The translations under genes were made by a program, and so were the position numbers. Positions 11,184 through 23,100 of a stretch of DNA of 64,000 nt are shown one piece after another. Within the stretch, counting starts at the first letter, position 1; each line of letters starts with the position of its first letter. The notes under the pieces are model-generated. The model saw nothing but the letters and a program-made list of their open reading frames with translations, was not told the origin of the DNA and did no database searches. Source of the stretch: Siphonodentalium dalli (taxonomy: Eukaryota; Mollusca; Scaphopoda; Gadilida; Siphonodentaliidae); contig CP136065.1 of assembly GCA_032622095.1 (NCBI GenBank), positions 113,503,195 to 113,567,194 on the forward strand, in the 5' to 3' direction.

Positions 11184-14100
11184 GTGAGAATAAGTTTAAG
11201 CTATGAATTCAGTGTATTGAGCTCTGAACTGTGGCTTGTTTCTCACTTAATGTTAGATCTTGATACTTATTCTTTTAGATCAGGCTTCGAATACTACGTG
11301 TTTTAATCTGCATATTTGTGTGAATTGAGTCGTTTATAAAACATGTACATTTATTAACTACGAAAAGTATTAAGTATCTGATAAAAGTTTCATTGGCTTT
11401 TTTAAATAACTTAATGAGGTTTGTTCATATGTGCCTGACAATAGAACCTGGACTGATAACTATCTTAAAGCACTATTAACAGCTTCTAATATAGAATTAA
11501 TTTAGCATATTTGCACATGGGCATAATAAACATTTAAGAAATGGATGTTGATTTTGTTGCATTCCATAGAGTTATTAGAGTATGGATGCAAGTTGGTTTG
11601 ACATTTTGTTGGAACTTACAAGCGTTCCGCACATTAAAATGTCAGACCAGCTGGCATCCATACTCTGTGGAACAAAACAAAATCAACATCCATTACTTAT
11701 ATATACACTCAGCTGAGTCAACTGGCAGATTATAAGAGTATTAAGTGCCCATTTCCAACGTTATTATTGTGACTTGATGGAAGTTGAATCTACACAAAAA
11801 TGGATGCAAGTTGTGGTCAGCATGCGACGTCATGTGACGTAATTTTGACCAACGTCTTGCATTCATGTTCCACAACACGAATGCATGTGTGAGTGTAAAT
11901 TTACAGTTTTAAAGCACATTGGCCTCTACAGAATAAATGCTCTGCTAAATCTGCCAATGACAGACAGCACTATTGGTCCCTCTATGAACTAGTTATGGTT
12001 ATCTAGAAACATGAATTATTGCAGACAGCACAACTGGCCCCGATATACCAGTTATGGTTAACTAAAAATATAAGTTATTCAACATGTCAGCATCAATATA
12101 CTCATTTTACAACTGAAAAGTTTGTAAAAAATAAATTTTGGTCCAGTCTATAAATAACTCATACTTTCAGACCTGTCACATCACATGAAGACAGGTTTGT
12201 ATAGCTTTTTAATGCAAGTCACATGAATATTCCTTGAATGTGAAACTCACAGTTGTTGTCAGTATTTATATTTCAAACAATGGGGTTTTCCATTCATTTT
12301 AGTTCTTGAGAAACTGGGAATGTCACCCCGTGTTCTGCCCTTCTCACGAAATTATGGTATTTATTGTTTGTCTTGTGAATAAAGTTTTGCTAATAGGTAT
12401 GCTTAACTGGAATAACATGCTTTGACTTTTTTGTATGATGGAATATAATATACATCAGCATAAATATACTTATTAACTACATTAACATTCACTGTTGCTT
12501 TCTTCACTTTGTGTCCAAGATGTTGTTTTGGTAATTTTTTTACACATATTATTAAGTTAACCATGAGAACACAGCATTCTTGTTTTTCTCCATCACTTTT
12601 AGCTACGCTTGAAATAAATAAGTTTCATTCATCTTTGCTAGTCATTGACATTACAAGGCCTGGAACCTACATCATAATTTGCTCGAAATTGTGGAAAGAT
12701 ATCGTGTCTGGCAATTTCAACAATAATTTGTTCTATATATTCCAAAGATACATGTATCAGCAAGCTATTAGACTAATGAGCTACAGTAATGCTCTAAGTA
12801 ATCGTCCCCTTAAACCACAGCAGAATTATGGGTAACTTTTCATGATTCAGGATTCTCGGGGAAAGCTTTCCGATGAATGGCAACAAGCCATATTTTCGAC
12901 TAAATCCTGAAAAGTTACCCATAATTCAGCTGTGGTTTAAGGGGTCACCCCGAGAGCTTTCCGATGAATGGCAACAAGCCATATTTCCGACTAAATCCTG
13001 AAAAGTTACCCATAATTCTGCTGTGGTTTAAGGGGTCGATTACTTAGAGCATTACTGTATCCCATTTAATTTAGTGAAAATTGATGCTTGGGTTGGGGGA
13101 ATTTGAGATATATTGCTGTCAATATATTTATATTGTTTGATAAAAGTTTGTTAGATTTCATTTAATAGGGTCAGTGTTCCTTACATTTGTTGGAAATTAT
13201 GTTATTTGAAGGTATTTGGGGCATTATCTAGTGATTAATCATAATTGGTGATCAATGATATGCATAGGTTACACCTGGATGAGATGTGTGTGTATTCAAA
13301 ATTCAAATAAAGACTTCGGTAGAAGCCAAATAGCTTGGCTAAATATTGATTCAAATGTTTCTGTAATTATGTCACATATTATTGCTGAAAACTAACTTTT
13401 ATCTCTTTTAAATTATATCAATGAATGGCAAAGACAAAGTAAACTTTTATCTAGGAATCAGTAAACTCTAGTCTGCATTTTTATCAGTTAACTGTGAGTG
13501 CTTGCATTAGTGTCTTTTTGTTTCAACACATTTACTGCCAACTGCCAGTTATCTCTTACTTTTTGCATGTAATTGAATGGACATCGGCAGTGAAACTAAA
13601 GTCACTTAAATGTTTTTTTAAAATAATAATAACCACTGATCCATGTTTAAATGTAAATACGATAACATATTCTCAATGCCTTTTGCACATATTATTATCC
13701 CAGCCATATAGGGCATATGACACCATTCAGAGGTGGGGGAGGGTCTAATGTCAAAATTGTGGATTCATGCAGGTTCCAACTGTTATTTTTTTAACTTCAA
13801 TTGGGGGGTGTGGGGTAAGAAACTAAGACACCACACCCTAATTTTGAGGTGTTCCTGCATGGCACGTTATAACATCCTTTATATAAGTATGACAAAGCCT
13901 AAATTAATAATTATCCAATCCAACGCTAAGTTGGCATACCACACAAAAGTCATCCTGACGAACTATTCTGTACTGACAGTATATTAACCCTTTCTATAAT
14001 AAATGGATTCTCCCACACAGTTAAAAAAGCATACACTGGAATGGTCTATTAATCATGTGGAGCTATGTTCATGTTTGTTGTACTTATTATCAGAACATTT

Positions 14101-17100
14101 AATGGAACTACTTGTTGATGAGTATTTAGTAACGATCGGGTTAACTAGACAATGTGTTCAGATGTATCCATCCAAACCAGAAGCAAGTTGACTGGCTAAC
14201 TACATTGTATACCTCTGCTGTTTTGGACCTATTTCGGGTTGAACCATTCTGATCAGAGGTGGGATTTAAGATCTGAACATTGAATAATTTCAACACTGAA
14301 TTGTAGAAACCATTATCAGCAATCAAACTGTTAATATAGATATAAATTGTGCCATAAATTGATAAAATCATCTATACAACAAAGTAGTTCATATAACATA
14401 CAATTGTATGTTTACATTCTGCACTGCTTCCGGAGCGTTTATTGTTTTATCTTTAATATATCTCAGAACTTAATAAATTTGAAATGGAACTGATATAACA
14501 AAAATATTTATTTGATTTCAATGAAAATGTAAAAGTGACTGTCAGGTCTTGGATAGCTCTTTCTTTTTAACACCTCAGAATCATACCAATTGATAAAGAG
14601 TGTAAATATTTATTAAATTGTGAGAATCTGGTAATATTTGGAAGAGAGAACATTAAATTACCAGCAAGAGGAAATATTTGAAAGCCTGTGTACCCATTCC
14701 CATTTTTGGGTATTTAAAACGTGTCCCCTTCAACTGTTTTATATATCCAAACATTTGTTCACCAGTGCCAATAGTTTTTTCTGCATTTTCCAGATGACGT
14801 TAGGAAAGAGAAGATGAGAATAATGAGAAGGAAAAGATATATAGAGTAAGTTCACACTTCTTTCTCTCTCACTCACATTGGTATCTCCTCCAAATATATC
14901 TTGGACACTGAAACTAATGGTTATATATTCTTGCTTGCAAGAAATCTAGAAGTCGTTTTAAAAATCGGTACGCAATACCTCGAGTACGCGCACTTGTCAA
15001 ATGCCAATTAATGGCGATTATATCTTTTGGACCAATCATGCGAGTCCTTTCACTATAACAGCGATGGAAAGACAAGACCTCATTCATTTTAAATTCTTCT
15101 AGACGCAAGATAAGTCGCATTTTTTATCTGTTCATTTCTCATGAACGTTTCTCTTTATGCTATTGCGAACGACAACACGCAGTTGCCTAATTTCGTGCAC
15201 TACGCACGTGTTTTCCAATTTTCGCAATTTAGTTTTACAATTGTTCAACAATCTTTTATTCTACAATACTGTCTTATTAATGACAGTAGTCCGTGGTTGG
15301 ATATTTTTATTAACAAATATTTCAATTTTGTTTTATTTACGAGAATCACTTCGAACAAATATCGTTTTTGTTTGCATAAAACAATACTCAATAAAACAAA
15401 CCGATGCTCTTTAGAGTCATTCGGGTTTTCGTCGGGATTTTTGAACACTGCACCGGATGCAATATCGTGTTGTTGTCTCCACTAAGCTCCAGTTTGGAGT
15501 TTGGTCCCTGACAAAATCCTATCCAAATGTATTAGAAGTAATAATTTACAATATTTTACATTACAATATTTTACAATAATTTTTCTCACGGATGCTAGAT
15601 AAAATAGCCACAGTGTGGCTTGCCTCTTCTCTCTACATTGAACATAAGGCTCAATGCTTTTACAATGAAAACTTCGTAATGTTTTTTCCCTCCGACAGGT
15701 AGGGGTGCCACGATTAATCGTATAATCGATGAAATGTTGATACGGCTGATATTCGATGACCATTTTCGATTGCGATTACTCTGAGTTCTTTATTTCGGTT
15801 GTCGAAAAGTACCGGACATATTTGGATACCCTGTTTTACAGTTTAATATCCAACGGACAGGTTAACGATCGTTGATCGTGCAAAGATATTGGTAACGCAT
15901 TGTGCTCATGACTAATTACCGGCTTTCCTTCCCACGAGTCAGTAACGATTGCTCTCGCAATTTTCTATTCACGGGTATTCACCATTTGCACTTGTCCACC
16001 TGGTCACCATCAATATTAAAATATGTGAAGATATATTTAGCACATTTCCCATCTCCGTTAATTTATGGGCATGTGAAATTGTCAGTGGACTTGGGTATAT
16101 CACACAATGACCTTTGATTTGAGATAACCCCAACTTACAATTATATTACCGGTGCAATTACACCCTTCTAATCAACGAAACTATATTTTTTGTCATGGGA
16201 AGGACAGTCTCGGTGGTTTCTGATACAAATTAAGCACATGTGAATATTATGCACTACTTCCTCTGTCCTGGCTATTAGATACTCTTCATCGATTATAATC
16301 TAGTATTGACTATCGATTATCAAGTTCAATGATCGTGGCACCTCTGCTGACGTGGCACCTTCTCTTGCATCCTCCATTAACTTGGAGACTCCGCTGGAGT
16401 TGGTAGGTGGACATGCCTCCTCCCTCAGGGTCGCGGCGTCCATAGCCCCCGCAGAGAAGGGCAGCGATGGTGGTCCAAGTGCAGCTGCCCTTGGTCCTGC
16501 CTCTGGTTCCGCCGGGTTCGCACCATCGCTGCACGAGCCGGCCACTTGCTACAGCTACCTCATCAGTGGTCCGTTTAGCTGGCAAGCCCCGGTGCCCTCG
16601 GCACATTGCCTGCCTACGCAGTTCAATGTGTCAACTGCCACTGCTTCCACTCCAGGGGATTTGACCGCACGGGTTCTGACCTGTCCTCCATTCGTCAACG
16701 TCTTTTCCGGCATCCGTCGCTCCCGGTTTTGGGGTGGGTATGTATCCCTATTATTCACCTGTGTTCTTTCCTCCACCAGTGTGGCCTTGCTTTGTACAGT
16801 TTCTGGCCTCTTTTAGGCTCCTAGGCCAGAACTTAGACTTAGTTTCCTTTCCGAGGCTCCGGAATTTCTTGCCTCATCAAACCAGGTGACCTGGTCGGGA
16901 TACTTGCCCCTTTCCCCCCATCTCCGGGACGGACGGTGCTGTTCAGAGACGAGGACGTGCTGTCGCAACATCTCCTGGATTTGGCGGCGTTTGATGCGTG
17001 TCCGAGTTCGCCATGCCCATCCGAGAGTGCCTTCCCTGAGGGTCATTTCGGATGGGTCAGTCCTTCGGTCTTAGGATAACAATTGCACACAATTTTGCAT

Positions 17101-20100
17101 GCATTACCAGCACGATACTAACAGCACAGAAAAAGGAAGAACAAACAGCGCCATTCTCTTGCTTCCTCCTTTTACATGGAGCCTCCGCTGGAGTCGGTTG
17201 CGGGACATGCCTCCTCCTTATTGGTCGCGGCCTCCTGAGCCATCCGCAGAGAAGTACGCCTGTCTTCCACAACCGAAGGACTGCATGGGGCCCACATATC
17301 AAGTACTAAAACCAACGTGTGACGATTTTCCTCTGCCAACTCGATACAGCCTGCGCAGCAGGCTCAGGGTCTGTTCGTGGTCATGCCTCCTCTATTTGTA
17401 GTCGCGGCTTCCACAACCTTCGCAGAGACGGTCAACAATGGATTTTCCTCTGCCAACTCGGTACAGTCTGCGCTGCAGGCTCGGAGTCTGTTGGTGGTCA
17501 TACCTCCTCTATTTACGGTCGCGGCTTCCACAACCTTCGCAGAGACAGGAAACAATGAATTTTCCTCTGTCCACTCGATACAGCCTGCGCTGCAGGCTCG
17601 GAATCTGTTGGTGGTTATGCCTCCTCTATTTGTCGCGGCTTCCACAACCTTCGCTGTGACGAGCAGCGATGGAGGTTCTGCAGCATCTACCGCTGGTTCT
17701 GTCTCAGTCCATCCAGGTTCATGCTGTCACGGCACATAGCGGTTTTTCAGAACCCTTTCTTGCCTTGGCTACCTTATTGTGCCTAGTTGCCGACAAGTGG
17801 CATTCATTCGACTGACTGTTTTGTACACTATTACCTTCGTTCTTTGTACTTTGAGGTTTCCTCTGTCAGGCTGCTTTCTGCCATATCGCATTGCTCTGGC
17901 TATGTGCCTCATTCAGGAACTGCTCCTGAATAAGTTTCTTTCGCCTCCATTCTCACCTCCGTTCTTATCCCGTCAGGGTATTCCAGGTGTTGTTGAGACC
18001 TGTCTTTATTGTTTTGGGCCTTCTAATCTGTTAGATTTTTATTCAACAATTAGGCCGCTTTTATGAGACAAACCTAGACATATGATGGACTTGATTGTGT
18101 GTGTGAACCTGATAAGTTAGTATGCGGGTGCTATATCTCACAGGGATAATTGACGCTCTACTCACTTAGCCGAACATATCATGAATATCGACCGTTCAGC
18201 TCCATAGCCACTATCGTCTGAACTACGCTCATTTTCAATTTTACTTCTAGATTTGGGATGTATCTTTCAGTGACCACCTAACACCATAGGATTTCATCAT
18301 ATAGCGTATCAGCATTTCATTGGTGTCTAGGCGGCATGTATGTAGTCCATTTTGTTATCGTATTTGTCACAGCACCGACTTTGAACCAAGAATATTTTCC
18401 AATTCTATGTTATCACTCGGGCCGAGTGTTTAACATCACTTGGTAGGCGTGATTCTAATTCTAATCTGATTTAGCGATTACCGATTCTCACCTAAAGTTG
18501 CGACATTTCACAATTATTGCCGCATGCCCATCGGTGCTTGAGCATACCAGTTGGCGGGTTATCACAGTTTTTGTAACTTTCTGCTAACCTACGGTATGGG
18601 TTCCCTATACCACCACCTGACGAACGATATTATACTAAGGGTTTGGGTGTCATAACCGTGTGTTCCCCTCGGTGCCCCCTTTTGCATGTATTGTGGGCCA
18701 GTCAGCATCCTCTGGATGTCGTGCTAGTGCTGCTTCATCCTCTAAGGAGGGGGGGTGGGGTAGGTTCCTTTATCCTATTAGGTACATGAATGAATGAGTT
18801 ATCCCCCTTGCCTATGACCAATGTTTATCCTGGACACCTTCACCCTGTGATCATTACTAGTAGGACACATGCAGTACGTGGTGTTTCCTTTTAGGAGGCT
18901 CAGTTGTTTTTGAGTTTATCTGAACTATTACATATGGGACACAATGATCTATTTTTTGGCACATGTCTACCAAGAAATCTTTTTCGTACAGGATGCAGGT
19001 CTTTTCTGCTTCAGCAGGTGGGTTTCATGGACATAGTCGGATTATCTGCCTCGTGGCCTCCTCCTCTTCAAGAATTCTAATTATAACCATTAGTTTCAGT
19101 GTCCAAGATATATTTGAAGGAGATATAATATTTTTTTACCCAAAATATGTATCTCCTATAATAAATATCTTGGACACTGAACACAGAGGGCCCTCCCAGT
19201 TGGGATCAACATTCCCGCCCCGCGCACTCGGTCAAACGCATCAAACACACAGGAGGAAGAAATTAAAATGAATGTATCTTGTCTTTCCATCGCTGTTATA
19301 GTGAAAGGACTCGCATGATTGGTCCAAAAGATATAATCGCCATTAACACGTTGAGTGCCGGAAATCAATTAGTAATCTCGCCAGTTTGCCAAATCGTGGC
19401 AAGATAGATACCCTTAGTAGACCATAATTTGGCTTCAATGAAGCAAAAATTGGACGACGTCGCGACTTTAGATGACAGAAACGGCGATTGATAGTACTAC
19501 GAGATAACTCGTAGCCGGCACTGGTGGAAGGAATTTGGGTATTCCCACCACCAGTGCCAACTACGAGTTATCTCGTAGACACAATTGGACACGTTTGAGC
19601 AACAAATATGAAGTAGAATGTAACCCAAACAAGTTATTTTGGTGGTAAGCATATTTATGGAGGTGTGTGAGTCCTTATTGTGGTTATAGCTCGTTATACA
19701 GTTATATTATGGCTGATGTACGGTGGAGCAAATTACTTATATATATGAGCATACATGGCTACAGACGGCGAATCCGACGTGGAATCAGGTGAACTTGTTT
19801 CCTGTGAGGACGAGTTTATTTCATACATGTAGTAAAGACTACGAGCATGCATCTTCTGTTGTTTCGGGCATTTAGCCCGATTTAGGCCTATGTCAGGGTT
19901 CCAAAGTATAGCCCAAAATAATAGTATTGGAACTTGGAAGAATTGTCAGCACAAAATTAAAACAACCACGCAGCAGTAGACAAATAGATTCCTGTACATT
20001 CAGGAGTGTGCTACATGTAACGATTCCATATAATACATCCGTCTGGAAATAAGTCACCCATTACTGTAAACCTCTGCAACACAAAACCATTTATTCGTAG

Positions 20101-23100
20101 CTATACATATATATGTAGAACGGTTCGATGAACTGCGCGACGTCTAAAGTACGGTAATTGTTACGCTTTCCGTTGCTCAACACGTTCGGAAGAGGGTGAA
20201 ATGTAGCTTTGGGGAATAATTGTTTCGATTTACTTGTATTATAAATAATAAAATACCTAGCTCCTAAATTGAGCCGCACAGTGTATTCCAAAAACAACTG
20301 CTGTGTTCCCTAATAATGAGATAATGGTAGCATCAACGCGCGTAACGTCATGGATTATCCCCCTATCTTGTGCTGGGTGAGTACATGCACTCGCACAAGT
20401 TTGAGCGGGAACAGATTTGGCAGGCATGTGTGACGTGTGTGGGCGGTTGTGCAAAGTTTCAATGTGTTGAAAAACAACGATGTAACCATTCCTCGAAACT
20501 GCCTTCGCATGTTTGTACATTGTGAATACCCACCCCCTGATTGTGTCTGCACGCGTGCGCATGCATTGTCAGTCTATTGAATACCAAAACCCAGTCTAAT
20601 TGCCCACACACGACTGTCTCTGGTGGTCACTCAGTGAGACAGTGTCAGTTGTATTCACTCACAACTGGACCATTTTGAGTAGAATATGTGTTGATGGTGC
20701 TCACTTCAGTTGAACGGTGTAGGGGGAGCCACACTATGTATTTGATAAAATCATTGTTCTGATGTTCCGAGGCGGGTTTTCGTGGTGTATCAACCTTTTC
20801 CACTGCTTCCATTTGTCAGTTACACGGCATGGAAACATGGCAACATGGCAACCTGCGAAAGTTGCGAACTACGAGATAACTCGTAGTGGCACTCAACGTG
20901 TTAATTGGCATTTGACAAGTGCGCGTACTCGAGGTATTGCGTACCGATTTTTAAAACGACTTCTAGATTTCTTGCAAGCAAGAATATATAACCATTAGTT
21001 TCAGTGTCCAAGATATTTATTATAGGAGATACATATTTTGGGTAAAAAAATATTATTTCTGTCATATTATGCCCCCACTTTTTCAAAGAAAGATGGGGGG
21101 TGTTATACTGAAATAATTACACCCACTTCATTTTCTATAGTAAATTGCCGTTGAGTTTATCAAAGCTAATGTAATTATATCGGATAATTACATTAGGTCG
21201 AGATTTTATCAGTGCAACAAAAACGACCCAAAAGTACTTGCGCGCAATGATATTTGTAGTCCGTTGCATAGTAACGAAGGACGCTATTTTATTCGCACTC
21301 GCTTCGCAGTACACATTTTTTTTCACGAACGCTATGAAAGCCAATAAAAGAATAATAAATAACTATCCAAATAAAGACAATACCCCAATATAATAAACAT
21401 TCCCAAGCTGTTTACAGAGTGTAAATTTGGTCGTATTTGCGACGTTTCGTTACAAAATGCATGACTAAACATACACAACTTTTTAGTTTTCGTTTCATTT
21501 ATAATTTTATTTACATTTTCCCAGCAGGCACCACTTGTCATTTTGTAAGACCACGGGAGTGTGGAACTTGATTAATAATTGCATTAATTAGCCTAATTAC
21601 CATTTTTTTGGCCATAATGCTGGGCCAAAAAAAATGCTAATTAGCATAATTAATACAGTTATTGATCAAGTTCCAAGCTCCTGTGGTAAGACTATTAAAT
21701 TTAGTGGTTATATATTCTGGGCACTACAATTTGAATTTATATTATAGGATGAAATTTTTAATTACTGTTTACAGATGTCCCCAAACATTGTACCAGTCCC
21801 GTGAGAAAACTGCAACATATTTTTTCCCTTCGTCTCAGTGTAACGATATGTTACAAAGCGTTTCATGATTTCTGAGATTCCACAGAGACTGGCCCTACGT
21901 ACAAACTGAAACTTACAAAGTCCCCGTAAAAAAAATATGCAGCATTCAATGTTTCTTCACCTCCTTTTATTGTAGCGATATGTTGCAATGTGTTATGAGG
22001 CGTTACCGGTACATGTTACAAATTATATTAAGTCCCCCCCCCCAAAAAAAAACCGCAGCATATTATTAAAACTCATCTCAATGCAGCGATATGTTACAAA
22101 GTGTTACGAATCGTTATATGATTTCAGAGATCCACAGTGACCGCTCGTAGACAGGACTGTATTACAAATGATATAAAGTCCCTGTGAGAAAACTGCGGTA
22201 TATTTTTTCAACTCGTCTCAGTGTAGCGATAAATTGTTACGAAGCATTACATTACATGTGTAACAGAACGAGAGGGAGAGAGAGTGAGAGAGAAGTGTGG
22301 GAGTCGCACCGAAAGTTGGCAGCACCCGGAATCCCAAGCCGGTCACACATCCATGGAATAACCGCGCCCGACGTTGCTTACTTCGGTTATCACACAAAGC
22401 TAGCATGTAACGACCGTGACCTCTCGATCAGAGAAGTCATCGGCCTTCTATATTTACAACGCGACCGCTATACACATGATTTCTGAGATCCACAGAGACC
22501 AGTTGTTGATTGGTGTTACAAATAATGTAACGTCCCTGTGGGAAAACCGCAGGATATTTCTTCTATTCGTCTCTGTACCGATATGTTAAAAAGTGTTACA
22601 AAGCCGATAGTGTAAATCAAAATTCAAAGGTTTACGTGTCTGCATTATCTGGACACAAGCAATTTAATAATCACTTTAAATTTTACCAAATATATTAGTT
22701 TTTGACAAATAAATCATCTTAAAATTCCTTAAATGCCATGATGATTTAATTCTTCTGAAAACTTGTTTCTCGGTAAAATCACAATGACACAAAATGACTG
22801 TGCGGAAAATCGAAAAGTATTTGGCTCACTGCCGATAGATAGGAGGATTCCTGTAAGAAAATGCTCACTAAACTTTTTGATTATCGCATGTTCATGATTC
22901 CCAGTTGACATGGAGACTAACTGTATATTTTCCTCTTCCAAAATTTTGATCAAAAGTTTATTAATGTTTTGTTTCGTCTTTGACATACGTTCGGGAAAAA
23001 CCCACTCGATCTGCAGATCGATCGATATTATTCGGACGGGAATGCAGCGAGTTGTTTTCGGCTCAAGTCTTGTCTGTTATTCGAGAACATATAGTTCCTT

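Larger units (their letters stand above)
11184..14793 (+). other. Intron A-B (3.6 kb)
   Basis: Holds a hairpin MITE (11536-11699), a Tc1/mariner-like MITE (12784-13057) and a TTAA family-2 copy (13985-14153). 11780-11880 has a short imperfect inverted pair around ATGGATGCAAG/CTTGCATTC with GACGTCATGTGACGT between the arms. The rest is AT-rich without recognisable features. Confidence 0.7.

Noticed and set aside
15141-15763. Frames of 67-114 codons on both strands just inside the nested complex
   Set aside because: They have no recognisable domain, overlap one another on both strands and lie in repeat-derived DNA.
16352-16816. 154-codon frame as a host gene
   Set aside because: It lies between a hAT-like MITE and a coding-like minisatellite in a nested repeat complex, lacks known motifs, and overlaps equally open frames on the other strand.
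20257-20562. 101-codon minus-strand frame as a piggyBac transposase fragment
   Set aside because: It is inside the TTAA element, but no DDD/DDE pattern or zinc-binding cysteines were seen; it is far too short.
22184-22486. 100-codon frame as a gene
   Set aside because: It spans a degenerate tandem array and a GA-rich insertion; no domain or splice support.
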